From Myxococcota bacterium (GTDB lineage Bacteria; Myxococcota_A; UBA9160; PR03), in contig JASJBO010000009.1 in assembly GCA_030066475.1 (NCBI GenBank), positions 1 through 23,239 of the forward strand: 23,239 nucleotides of DNA, in the 5' to 3' direction. The notes beneath the pieces are model-generated. The model searched no databases, was not told where the DNA came from, and saw only the letters and a program-made list of their open reading frames with translations. The stretch's first letter is position 1; each line of letters starts with the position of its first letter. Positions 1 through 7,716 of this stretch are shown piece by piece. The translations under genes and the position numbers were made by a program.

Positions 1-286
1 GAAGGCGAGCGAAGTCCATCAGGCCGTCTCCGCCCAGCAACGAGTCCCTGGACGGCACCCCCGCAAGCGGAGCCGCGCAGCGGCGGAGCGCGCAGCGAGC
101 CGAAGGCGAGCGAAGTCCATCAGGCCGTCTCCGCCCAGCAACGAGTCCCTGGACGGCACCCCCGCAAGCGGAGCCGCGCAGCGGCGGAGCGCGCAGCGAG
201 CCGAAGGCGAGCGAAGTCCACCAGGACGCCGCAAGCGGAGCCGCATAGCGGCGGAGCGCGCAGCGAGGCGAAGCCGAGCGAAGGCT
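1..286 (-). repeat. Tandem array of a 101-bp repeat, about 2.8 copies
   Basis: Copies begin at 1, 102 and 203, with an exact 101-bp period. The first two copies look identical; the third is shortened and diverged after about 20 bases. The array may continue to the left of the window. Each copy carries a small hairpin: GCCGC-GCA-GCGGC at 72-84 and 173-185, and GCCGC-ATA-GCGGC at 240-252, so the loop changes while the stem is kept. The same unit occurs singly at 5051-5148, and shorter relatives lie at 15248-15304 and 18229-18287. It sits downstream of the histidine kinase in the same gene-relative orientation as the other copies. I do not recognise it as a named repeat family. Confidence 0.9.
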
Positions 287-287
287 A

Positions 288-308
288 GGCGCGGCCTCCG
301 GCCGCGCC
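288..308 (-). terminator. Strong GC hairpin behind the histidine kinase
   Basis: GGCGCGGCC-TCC-GGCCGCGCC forms a perfect 9-bp stem with a 3-nt loop. It lies 13 nt beyond the kinase stop codon on the minus strand. No T-run follows, so it may be a non-canonical terminator or a 3'-end stabiliser rather than a classical intrinsic terminator. The position and strength are seen directly; the function is inferred. Confidence 0.5.
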
Positions 309-321
309 GTCGCCAGCCGCG

Positions 322-2874
322 CTAAGCGTCGAGGGCCTCGCGCACGGCACTGACCAGCACGGCCGGGGTGAAGGGCTTGGGCACCAGGAGGGCGCCGGAC
401 TCGGCCTGCTCGAGGCGGATGGCCTCGTCGGCCAGGTAGCCCGACACGTACAGGACGCGCAGATCGGGTCGCTCGCGGCGCAGCTCGGTGGCGAGGTCGA
501 TGCCGCCCATCTGGGGCATCACGACGTCGGTCACGAGCAGGTCGATGCCGCCCTCGTGCTCGCCGGCGATGCGCAGCGCGTCGAGGCCGTTGCTCGCCTC
601 GAGCACGCGGTAGCCCTGGGCCTCGAGGATGCGGCGGGCGAGCACGCGCACGTGCTCCTCGTCCTCGACGAGCAGCAGGGTCTCGGTGCCGCTCGCCTCC
701 ACGCGGGGGGCGGGGGCCACGCCCGACGCCTCGCCGGCTTCCGGCGAGGCGCGGGGCAGGTCGATCTCGACGCGGGTGCCGCCGCCGGGCGCGCTGAACA
801 CGCGGATGTGTCCGCCGCTCTGGCGCACGATGCCGTACGCGGTCGAGAGACCGAGGCCGGTGCCCTTGCCCGACTCCTTGGTCGTGAAGAAGGGCTCGAA
901 GATGCGCGCGCAGGTCTCCGCGTCCATGCCGCGACCCGTGTCGCTGACGCTCAGGCGCACGTAGCGGCCCGGCTCCACGTCCGGGTGGGTGCGCGCGTGG
1001 GAGGCGTCGAGCTCCACCTCTCTGGTGCGCAGCTCCAGGCGGCCGCCCTCCGGCATGGCGTCGCGCGCATTCACGGCGAGGTTGACCACGACCTGCTCGA
1101 TCTGGCTGGGGTCCGCGCGGACCCAGCCGATGCCGGGAGTCGGCCGCACGAGCAGCTCGACGTCCTCGCCGATCAGCCGGCGCAGCATCTTCTCGAGTCG
1201 GTCGACGACCTCGTTCAGCGACAGCGGCAGCGGTCGGCGGATCTGCTTGCGGCTGAACACGAGCAGCTGGCGGGTGAGCGCGCTGGCCCGGTGCGCGGCG
1301 ACCAGGATCTCCTCGGCGGCCTCGCGGCGCGGGTCGGCCGGGTCGAGGTCGTCGAGCAGCAGCTCGCCGTAGCCGCTTATCACGGTGAGCATGTTGTTGA
1401 AGTCGTGCGCGACGCCACCCGCGAGCCGTCCGATCGCCTCCATCTTCTGGGACTGTCGGAGCTGCTCGCGCAGCTCCTCGCGCGCCCGGGTCTCCGCTTC
1501 GATCCGCTCGACGTAGCGCGCGTTGGCCAGCGCGGCCGCGACCGTGCGGCCCAGCGACAGCAGCGTCTCCTCGTCGTGCGCGCTCAGCTCGTCCGGGTCG
1601 CGCGCGAACAGTGCCAGGAGTCCGACTGGCTCGTCGTGGTACAGCAGCGGGATCAGCGCGCCGCCGCAGACGCCGGCCGCCTCGAGGTCGGCGCGCACCG
1701 GGGCCGCGAGCCGCGGGTCGGAGCGCGGGTCCGCGAGCGGCACCACGCACCGGGCGCGCGGCAGGGCCTCGGCGGGGTCGGGCTGCGCGTAGTGGCGGAG
1801 CGAGTCGCGGAGCGCGGAGCCGGCGCCCGTCTCCGCGAGCAACGCCAGCTCCCGGTCGCGCTCGTTCATCGAGAACAGCGCCACGGTGGAGAAGCCGGTG
1901 CAGGCGCGCACGCTGTCCACCGCCCGCCGTGCCACCGTGCCCGGATCGAACGAGCGGTAGAGCGCGTCGGCGACGGTGTTCAGCATGGCGAGCGACTCGG
2001 AGCGCGCCTCGAGATCGGCGCGCGAGCTGCGCAGCGCGGCCTCGGCCGTCTCGCGCACGCGGATCTCGCGCTCGAGGCGCTCGACGTAGCGCGCGTTCGC
2101 GAGCGCGGCGCCGACGCTGCGGCCCGTGGCCGCCAGCGTGTCGCGGTCGAGCAGGGACAGGTCGCGCTCGCCGGTGCCGGCCAGCGCGATCATGCCCAGC
2201 ACCTCGCCGCGGAAGATCGCCGGCACCATCAGGCCCGTGCCGAGGCCGAGGTTTTGCAGCGCCGGCCGGGTCGCCTCGGAGGTGCGCGGGTCGTTCGCCA
2301 GGTCCTGGACCGAGACGACCTCGTCGCGTTCCTTCGCCTGCCCGATCAGGCTGTCGGCGAGCGGGACGACGGACACGGCCTCGACCATCTCCGGCTCGAG
2401 GCCGCGCGACGCCAGCAGGCGCGCCACCCCTTCCTTCGCCTCGACTTCGTAGAAGGTCGCGAAGGGGAAGCCGGTGAACGCCGTCAGCTCCTGGAGGGCG
2501 GTATCGGCCACCTCGTCGAGCTCGAGCGTGCGCGACAGCGCCTCGGCGATCGACTGGATCACGCTGAGCGCTTCGGTGCGGGCGTGCAGCTCCGTCCGCG
2601 ACCGGGCCAGCTCCTCGGCCGCCCGCTTGTGCTCGGTGACGTCGCGCGAGATGATGACCGCATGCACCTCGCCGTCGGGCGACAGGAACGAGCGTCCGGT
2701 GGCGTCGAACCACCGCCAGCGCCCGTCGCCATGGCGGAAGCGGAACTCCAGCCGCCGGGCGGTGCCCGGCTCGACGATCGCCGCAAACGCCTCGACCACG
2801 ACGGGCTGGCTCTGGGGGTGGAGGTAATGGAGCACGTTGGTGCCCACCAGCTCCTCGGAAGCGTGCCCGAGCAC
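322..2874 (-). CDS. Hybrid sensor histidine kinase (PAS-GAF-GAF-HisKA-HATPase-REC)
   Basis: Soluble hybrid histidine kinase of 850 residues from the first canonical start, a GTG. Order: PAS/PAC (1-85), GAF (about 105-265), GAF (about 295-455), HisKA with phospho-accepting His490 in GGVAHDFNN, HATPase with an N-box (NLAVNARDAMP), DTGRGM and GTGLGLS, then a receiver domain from about 729 with Asp783 (LLVTDVVMP) and Lys833. The two GAF domains end in near-identical segments (ALANARYVERLERE and ALANARYVERIEAE), so they look like an internal duplication. No membrane segment is visible. The start is doubtful: the frame stays open upstream and encodes the missing first half of the PAS domain (ENAYDLIAEVDLLGRVYY), but there is no ATG, GTG or TTG before the acyltransferase region. 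Translation may begin at a CTG at 2974-2976, next to the plsC-like stop. The gene looks like the last of an operon. No DNA-binding output domain is present, so it probably feeds a phosphorelay. Confidence 0.93.
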   Translation of the reverse strand: MLGHASEELVGTNVLHYLHPQSQPVVVEAFAAIVEPGTARRLEFRFRHGDGRWRWFDATGRSFLSPDGEVHAVIISRDVTEHKRAAEELARSRTELHARTEALSVIQSIAEALSRTLELDEVADTALQELTAFTGFPFATFYEVEAKEGVARLLASRGLEPEMVEAVSVVPLADSLIGQAKERDEVVSVQDLANDPRTSEATRPALQNLGLGTGLMVPAIFRGEVLGMIALAGTGERDLSLLDRDTLAATGRSVGAALANARYVERLEREIRVRETAEAALRSSRADLEARSESLAMLNTVADALYRSFDPGTVARRAVDSVRACTGFSTVALFSMNERDRELALLAETGAGSALRDSLRHYAQPDPAEALPRARCVVPLADPRSDPRLAAPVRADLEAAGVCGGALIPLLYHDEPVGLLALFARDPDELSAHDEETLLSLGRTVAAALANARYVERIEAETRAREELREQLRQSQKMEAIGRLAGGVAHDFNNMLTVISGYGELLLDDLDPADPRREAAEEILVAAHRASALTRQLLVFSRKQIRRPLPLSLNEVVDRLEKMLRRLIGEDVELLVRPTPGIGWVRADPSQIEQVVVNLAVNARDAMPEGGRLELRTREVELDASHARTHPDVEPGRYVRLSVSDTGRGMDAETCARIFEPFFTTKESGKGTGLGLSTAYGIVRQSGGHIRVFSAPGGGTRVEIDLPRASPEAGEASGVAPAPRVEASGTETLLLVEDEEHVRVLARRILEAQGYRVLEASNGLDALRIAGEHEGGIDLLVTDVVMPQMGGIDLATELRRERPDLRVLYVSGYLADEAIRLEQAESGALLVPKPFTPAVLVSAVREALDA

Positions 2875-2977
2875 CGTCCGGTGGTTGGGGCTCGCGTAGT
2901 AGACGCGGCCGAGGAGATCGACCTCCGCGATCAGGTCGTAGGCGTTCTCGGTGAGAGAACGGTGTCGCTCTTCCAGG

Positions 2978-3742
2978 CTACCCAGGCTGCCCGCTCCCGG
3001 CCACCGAATGGGCCTGCCGCGTCGCGATCTCCTCCGCGAACACGTTGCGCGTCTGCTCCGCGAGCTCCTTGGGCGAGAGCGCCTCGAAGCTCGAGAAGGG
3101 CAGGGGGTCGAGAATCGTGATCCGGATCGGGTGGCGCCCCTGCAGCACGAAGCCGCGCTTGGGCAGGGCGTTCCCCGTGCCCTCGATCAGGATCGGGAGG
3201 ATCGGCCGGCGCGCGCTCAGCGCCAGCTCGAAGGCTCCCGTCTTGAAGGGCTGTAGCTCGCCGTTCCGCGAGCGCGTGCCCTCCGGGAACATCATCAGCG
3301 AGTTGCACTCGGCGAGGGTCTTCTCGCAGGCCGCCATCATCTGGATCACGCTGTCGCGCTCTCCGCGCACCAGCGGGATGTAGCGGTTGAGGCGCATGTT
3401 CCAGCCGATGAACGGGATCCGGAAGTTCTCGATCTTCGACACCCACTTGAAGTGCGCGAACAGCCGGAACAGCACCAGGATGTCCAGCAGGGACAGGTGA
3501 TTGGCGACCATCACGTAGGTCTCGTTCGGGTCGATCTTGTCGCGGTCGCGCAGCGCCACCGGCCAGACCGGGTTGATCCAGGTGTAGAGCGACGCCCAGA
3601 AGCAGGTGAAGCGGTGCAGCAGTACCAGCCGGCGGTCGAAGGGGGCCGTCACGGCCCAGATCAGCACCGCGACCGGAAACAACAGGACCGAGCTCACGGT
3701 CAGGAACGCCCAGAACAACGTCGAGTACAGCCGCCGGATCAT
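2978..3742 (-). CDS. 1-acyl-glycerol-3-phosphate acyltransferase (PlsC family)
   Basis: 254-residue lysophospholipid acyltransferase expected to move an acyl group onto lysophosphatidic acid or a related glycerolipid at the inner membrane. An N-terminal hydrophobic segment lies at about 8-32. The HX4D catalytic motif is NHLSLLD (His82, Asp87) and the glycerolipid-binding block is FPEGTRSR (152-159). Length is normal for PlsC. The ATG overlaps the methyltransferase stop as ATGA, and GGGAGG lies about 6 nt upstream, so translation is likely coupled. The exact acyl acceptor cannot be told from sequence; a lyso-ornithine-lipid or other LPLAT role is possible. Confidence 0.93.
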   Translation of the reverse strand: MIRRLYSTLFWAFLTVSSVLLFPVAVLIWAVTAPFDRRLVLLHRFTCFWASLYTWINPVWPVALRDRDKIDPNETYVMVANHLSLLDILVLFRLFAHFKWVSKIENFRIPFIGWNMRLNRYIPLVRGERDSVIQMMAACEKTLAECNSLMMFPEGTRSRNGELQPFKTGAFELALSARRPILPILIEGTGNALPKRGFVLQGRHPIRITILDPLPFSSFEALSPKELAEQTRNVFAEEIATRQAHSVAGSGQPG

Positions 3743-4677
3743 CGCCTGCCTCCCGCTCCGCGCCCGGTCCCCGCGCGGCCCTCCGCATCCGGATCGAAGC
3801 CCTTCCAGGCCAGATCGGGCGCGCCCGCGAAGCGCCGCGCCATCACGCGCAGCGCCTCGGGGCTGTCGTCCACCAGGACGAAGCGGCGGTCCAGCTCCAG
3901 GCACGCGGCGCCGGTGGTGCCGCTGCCCGCGAAGAAGTCCAGCACCCGGCCACCGGGGTTCGACGAGGCGCGCACGATGCGCCGCAGGATCTGGAGCGGC
4001 TTCTGCGTGGGGTAGCCGGTGCGCTCCCTGCCGTTGGTCGGCACGATCGTGGCCCACCAGCTGTCGGTCGGGAGCTTGCCGCGCGCCGCCTTCTCGCGGC
4101 CGACGAGGCCGGGGGCGAGGTAGGGGATGCGGTCGACGTCGTCCGCGTTGAACACGTACTGCGTCGGGTCCTTGACGTAGACCAGGATGTTGTCGTGCTT
4201 CGGGGCCCAGCGGCGGCGCGAGCGGCCGCCGAAGTCGTAGCTCCAGATCACCTCGTTCAGGAACCGGTCGCGCCCGAAGATGCGGTCGAGGAGCACCTTG
4301 CAGTAGTGCACCTCGCGGTAGTCGATGTGGAAGTAGAGCGTGCCGTGCCGCGCCAGCACGCGCTCGGCCTCGATCAGCCGGGGCTCGAGGAAGGCGAGGT
4401 AGTCGTCGAAGACGTCGTCGAACGAGAGCGTGCCGAGGCGCGTGGTGCGGTAGCGACGGCCCTGGAAGCCGCGCCGGTCGCCGCCCGGCTCGCGGCGGGT
4501 CCGGAGCCGGGTGTAGCGGCGCTCCCGACCGGTGTTGAAGGGCGGATCGACGTAGATCAGGTCGATCGACGCGTCCGACAGGGCGCGGAGCACGTCGAGG
4601 TTGTCCGCCAGATGGATCAGCCCCTGCGGCTCGAGGCCGCGCTGGGCGCCGGACACGGGCTCACCGCTCTGGGACAC
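3739..4677 (-). CDS. Orphan site-specific DNA methyltransferase (N6-adenine/N4-cytosine, beta-type order)
   Basis: 312 residues starting at GTG. The catalytic motif DPPF (44-47) comes first and the SAM-binding motif FAGSG (249-253) comes near the C-terminus. That order is typical of beta-class amino methyltransferases such as CcrM and type III Mod subunits. TGYPTQKPL precedes motif I, as usual in this family. Between them lies a target-recognition-like stretch with SFDDVFDDY and HIDYREVHYCK. No restriction endonuclease or specificity subunit lies nearby, so it looks like a solitary enzyme that marks DNA for regulation or repair. The recognition site cannot be predicted here. A GGAG ribosome-binding site lies 5' of the GTG but sits inside a hairpin (4685-4702). 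It is probably co-transcribed with the acyltransferase and kinase. Confidence 0.9.
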   Translation of the reverse strand: MSQSGEPVSGAQRGLEPQGLIHLADNLDVLRALSDASIDLIYVDPPFNTGRERRYTRLRTRREPGGDRRGFQGRRYRTTRLGTLSFDDVFDDYLAFLEPRLIEAERVLARHGTLYFHIDYREVHYCKVLLDRIFGRDRFLNEVIWSYDFGGRSRRRWAPKHDNILVYVKDPTQYVFNADDVDRIPYLAPGLVGREKAARGKLPTDSWWATIVPTNGRERTGYPTQKPLQILRRIVRASSNPGGRVLDFFAGSGTTGAACLELDRRFVLVDDSPEALRVMARRFAGAPDLAWKGFDPDAEGRAGTGRGAGGRR

Positions 4678-4684
4678 CGAGTCT

Positions 4685-4702
4685 CACTCCCGAAGGGGAG
4701 TG
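4685..4702 (-). promoter_or_regulatory. Hairpin covering the methyltransferase ribosome-binding site
   Basis: On the minus strand CACTCCC-CTTC-GGGAGTG forms a perfect 7-bp stem. Its 3' arm GGGAGTG is the only good Shine-Dalgarno candidate for the GTG start at 4677. Folding would hide the site and lower translation. Sequence and pairing are seen; control of translation is inferred. It could instead be the 3' end of the upstream small gene's transcript. Confidence 0.45.
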
Positions 4703-4766
4703 TTGGCGGGGGCGGCCTCGCGGTCAAGGGGGTGGAACCCTGGGCTCCGGGCGGGCCGCGGCGGCC

Positions 4767-5009
4767 TCAGTGGTGCGGGCCGAAGCTCTCCCAGATGCCG
4801 TCCCAGGCGCGGCGCACCGCCTCGGTGGCGCGCACCAGCGACGGACCGATGCCCACGACCAGCCGGCCGTCACGGCCCGGAGGTCCGGGCACCACGACCA
4901 CCGCGACCCAGCCGCGGGGGCCGTCCGGCTCGCGGCGGTTGCGGTAGGCGCGCCCGCGCACCTGCTTCAGCCACGCGGCCGCCTCGGGATGGGTCATCGA
5001 TTCGGCCAT
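4767..5009 (-). CDS. Hypothetical protein, 80 aa
   Basis: Small basic protein that I do not recognise. From the ATG at 5009 it is 80 residues; a second ATG at 4997 gives 76 (MTHPEAAAWLKQVRGR). It has an amphipathic N-terminal helix, a basic linker (RAYRNRREPDGPRG), a strand-like VAVVVVPG segment and a C-terminal helix ending WDGIWESFGPHH. No signal peptide or membrane segment is seen. The longer frame upstream runs through the repeat element and is not credible as coding. It lies between the phosphatase and the methyltransferase on the same strand. Codon use with G/C in third positions supports real coding, but the family is unknown. Confidence 0.6.
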   Translation of the reverse strand: MAESMTHPEAAAWLKQVRGRAYRNRREPDGPRGWVAVVVVPGPPGRDGRLVVGIGPSLVRATEAVRRAWDGIWESFGPHH

Positions 5010-5050
5010 CTGCCGTGGGTGCCCGGCCCCGCCTGCGAGGTGACCTGGAG

Positions 5051-5148
5051 GGTCCACGAGGCCGCATCCGCCCGGCAACGAGCGCCGAGGAAGGAGCCGC
5101 GCAGCGGCGGAGCGCGCAGCGAGCCGCAGGCGAGCGAAGTCCACCAGC
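5051..5148 (-). repeat. Single copy of the 101-bp repeat behind the phosphatase gene
   Basis: Matches the unit at 1-202 along its length, including CCGCCC-GCAACGAG, the hairpin GCCGC-GCA-GCGGC at 5096-5108 and the terminal GCGAGCGAAGTCCACCAG. The phosphatase stop codon TAA directly abuts its end. A second mini-hairpin reads GCC-GCA-GGC. It may act as a 3'-end element of the phosphatase transcript. Confidence 0.8.
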
Positions 5149-6744
5149 TTAGTCCCAGCCCAGGGCGGCGCGGATGGCGTGGTAGACGTAGCTCTGTTCC
5201 TGGACACCGTGGAAGAGCTCCGCGCCCGGACCGCCGGCATAGATGGGAACGTCCTCGCCGCCGTGGGTCTCGGAGCGCAGCGGCACGGCGGTCTCCTGCA
5301 GGTAGTCCGGGTCGGTGGTGTCGACCGCCGAGAGGTCCGGCCGCCCGCCCGCCGCCGTGGCGCGGCCCGGCCGGTGGGGGAAGCGCTTCGGGCCCTCCGG
5401 CTGCAGATCGGTGGCGCCGGGGTAGCCGGGCCCGTTCGCGTAGCCGAGCGTGGTGTACGGCAGCCCGAGCAGGTCGCGCGCCGGCTCTTCGCCCGGCTGG
5501 CCCCGCGCGTCGAGCGAGACGACCAGCCCCAGGATGTCGTTGCCGCGCTTCGGGTAGCCGGCGAAGGTCATCACATGGCTGTGGTCGGCCGTGACGACCA
5601 CCAGGGTGTCGTCCCGGCTGGTGCGCTCGAGCGCCAGGCGCACGGCGTTCGACAGCTCGACCGCCTCGACCAGCGCGCGGTGGGCGTTGTTCTGGTGATG
5701 GGCGTGGTCGATGCGGCCCGCCTCGACCATCAGCAGGAACCCGCCCGGATGACCCTCGAGCAGGTCGAGGGCGCGCGCCGTCATCTCCGACAGCGAGGGC
5801 TCGCCGGCCGGGTCGCCGGGGCGGTCCACCTCGAAGTTCATGTGCGAGGGCTCGAACAGGCCCAGCAGGTGCCCCGTGCGCTCGGGGTCGATCGCCGCGA
5901 GCTGCGAGCGGTTCCATACGGTGGCGCCGTTCGGGAAGCGCTCGCGCCAGGCGGCGAGGAGGTCGCGGCCGTCGCGCCGCTTGCCGGTGGCGTCGGCATG
6001 CTCGGGGTCGGCGGTCTCGCGGGGCAGGAAGTGCTCGCGCCCGCCGCCGAGCGCGACCTCGATGCCGTTGCCCGCGTCGAACTCGACGAGCTGGCGTGCG
6101 AGGTCCGGGAAGCCGGCCTCGCGGGCGTCGTCGGGGAGCTCGCCGTCGTCCTCCCAGCGGCGGTGCGGCGCGTGGGCGTAGCAGGCGGCCGGCGTGGCGT
6201 GCGTGATGGTGGTGGTGGTGACGATGCCGGTCGCGAGCCCGCGGCGCTCGGCCTCCTCGAAGAGTGTCGGCACGCGGCTCGTGGCGACGCTGCGGTAGTC
6301 GCCCGGGGTCACGGTCTCGTCGACGCCCAGCACGCCGACGAGCGTCTTCACGCCCGACATCATCGCCGTCATGGAGCCCGCCGAGTCGGGCACCTGGAGA
6401 TTGGTGTTGTAGGTCTTCGCCAGCGCGACGTGGGGGAGCCGCTCGAACGACAGCAGGTTCTCCTCGCCCGGCTCGCCGCGCAGCTGGCCCTCGAAGATGC
6501 GGGCGGCGGTCACCGTCGCCACGCCCATGCCGTCTCCGATGAACACGATGGCGTTGCGGGCGGGGCCGCTCCGCGCGGGGCGGGCGCGCGCCGCGGCGAC
6601 GGCCGCGCGTCCCGCGTCGAACCACGGGTTCCCCGTGGCGGCGGCCACGACCGGCTCCGGGGCGCGACTGGCGCATGCGCCCAGGCAGAGCGCCAGCAGT
6701 GCCGTCGCCAGTCGTTCGACGTGGCCCGATGCGCGCGATGTCAC
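5149..6744 (-). CDS. Alkaline phosphatase, PhoA superfamily, predicted lipoprotein
   Basis: 531-residue phosphomonoesterase that should release inorganic phosphate outside the cytoplasm. Metal and catalytic motifs are all present: IGDGMG (Asp71), PDSAGSMTA with the phosphorylated Ser121, MVEAGRIDHAHH carrying zinc ligands, VTADHSH, and ETHGGEDV near the end. The N-terminus has a hydrophobic segment and lipobox LGAC with Cys24, which predicts a lipid-anchored protein. The GTG start at 6744 is chosen because GAGGAG lies 6 nt upstream and the signal peptide follows at once; the longer open frame upstream has no signal. The gene is transcribed away from the 7-TM gene, across about 150 bp of shared upstream DNA. 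I saw no clear Pho box there. The stop codon touches a repeat element. Confidence 0.93.
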   Translation of the reverse strand: MTSRASGHVERLATALLALCLGACASRAPEPVVAAATGNPWFDAGRAAVAAARARPARSGPARNAIVFIGDGMGVATVTAARIFEGQLRGEPGEENLLSFERLPHVALAKTYNTNLQVPDSAGSMTAMMSGVKTLVGVLGVDETVTPGDYRSVATSRVPTLFEEAERRGLATGIVTTTTITHATPAACYAHAPHRRWEDDGELPDDAREAGFPDLARQLVEFDAGNGIEVALGGGREHFLPRETADPEHADATGKRRDGRDLLAAWRERFPNGATVWNRSQLAAIDPERTGHLLGLFEPSHMNFEVDRPGDPAGEPSLSEMTARALDLLEGHPGGFLLMVEAGRIDHAHHQNNAHRALVEAVELSNAVRLALERTSRDDTLVVVTADHSHVMTFAGYPKRGNDILGLVVSLDARGQPGEEPARDLLGLPYTTLGYANGPGYPGATDLQPEGPKRFPHRPGRATAAGGRPDLSAVDTTDPDYLQETAVPLRSETHGGEDVPIYAGGPGAELFHGVQEQSYVYHAIRAALGWD

Positions 6745-6895
6745 GTTCGTCTCCTCGCTGGTCGCCGCAGCATACCGCTCTGCCGCTCGGGCCCGGCAGC
6801 GCCGTCCGCCCACCGATGCCGGAGCCGGATCAAGGCGCCCCGGCCCCGGTCCGATACGCCCTTCGGGAGACACCGCGTGTCGCCGGGGAGGGGCG

Positions 6896-7693
6896 ATGGA
6901 CGTCGTCGGGGGGCTCGTCACCGGGCTGAACGCGCTGCTGTGCGTCGTGCTCGGCGTGCGCCTGCTGCGGCTCGGCGCGCGCACCGGCGGCCCCGAGCGT
7001 CTGCTCGGCGTCTTCTTCCTGGTGGGCCACTTCGGCGCCACGGTGTTCGGGTCGATCGTCTACATGGGTTGGGCCGATCCGCGGCTCGCGCTGCCCGACC
7101 CCTGGCTGCGCCCGCTGCACGCCGCCCAGCTCGCCACCGGCAGCCTCGGGCTCGGCTGTGTCTACGCCTTCACGTGGCACACGTTCCGGCCCGGCGCCCG
7201 CTGGGCGCGCGCCCTGGTCAGGGGCGCCGTCTCCGCGCTCGTGGCCTCGTTCGCGGGCTTCGGCCTCACCGAGGGCTTCGCGGTCCGGGTGCTCAACGGC
7301 TGGATCTACTGGCTCGGCTGGCTGGCGCGCAGCGGGGCGCTGCTGTGGATGGGCTTCGAGTCGCTCCGCTACCACGCGCTCCAGCGCCGCCGGATGCGGC
7401 TCGGCCTGGCCGATCCGCTCGTGGTCAATCGCTTCCTGCTGCTGGGTCTCTGGGCCGCCGCGCTCTTCCTCCTGGGCGCCAGTGATCCGCTCGCGCGGAT
7501 CTGGTACTGGTCGGTGACCGGCACCGCGACGCACTGGCTGCCCGAGGCCGGCCGCCCGATCATCGTCGCCACGCTCGCCCTCACCTCGGCGCTCGGCGTG
7601 GTCACCGCCACCACGCTGGTCCTGGCCTTCTTCCCGACCCGCGGCTTCCGCCGCTGGGTCGGGTCACGGCACGCGGTGCGCGCCCGCGCCTGA
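6896..7693 (+). CDS. Unknown integral membrane protein, about 7 TM
   Basis: 265 residues with about seven hydrophobic segments (near 4-24, 36-58, 83-105, 113-133, 140-165, 180-202 and 222-246) and a basic C-terminal tail. The ATG follows GGGGAGGGG, a good ribosome-binding site. No enzymatic motif or named family is recognised. The sequence holds several conserved-looking polar or aromatic residues inside membrane spans (YMGWADP, FTWHTF, WIYWLGWL). It lies 23 bp before the ABC ATPase on the same strand and may be the first gene of that operon. A sensor or accessory role for the exporter is possible but not shown. Confidence 0.8.
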   Translation: MDVVGGLVTGLNALLCVVLGVRLLRLGARTGGPERLLGVFFLVGHFGATVFGSIVYMGWADPRLALPDPWLRPLHAAQLATGSLGLGCVYAFTWHTFRPGARWARALVRGAVSALVASFAGFGLTEGFAVRVLNGWIYWLGWLARSGALLWMGFESLRYHALQRRRMRLGLADPLVVNRFLLLGLWAAALFLLGASDPLARIWYWSVTGTATHWLPEAGRPIIVATLALTSALGVVTATTLVLAFFPTRGFRRWVGSRHAVRARA

Positions 7694-7716
7694 GCCTCCG
7701 GCCGCCGGCGGCTACC

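Noticed and set aside
19..246. 75-codon open frame in the tandem repeat
   Set aside because: It only reads through the repeat units and has no ribosome-binding site or family resemblance.
1..286. CRISPR array
   Set aside because: The period is 101 bp with no unique spacers between short repeats; copies are contiguous tandem duplicates and no cas gene is present.
556..3120. 854-codon open frame antisense to the histidine kinase
   Set aside because: Low-complexity Ala/Arg/Gly/His composition typical of antisense frames in GC-rich DNA; the opposite strand encodes a complete multidomain kinase.
4994..6676. Frame with a run of histidines opposite or out of frame with the phosphatase
   Set aside because: The His run is an out-of-frame reading of the Thr-rich TTTTITH segment of the phosphatase, not a metal-binding protein.
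6745..6895. Pho box or other phosphate-starvation operator before the phosphatase
   Set aside because: No repeated CTGTCAT-like heptamers are visible in the GC-rich divergent region.
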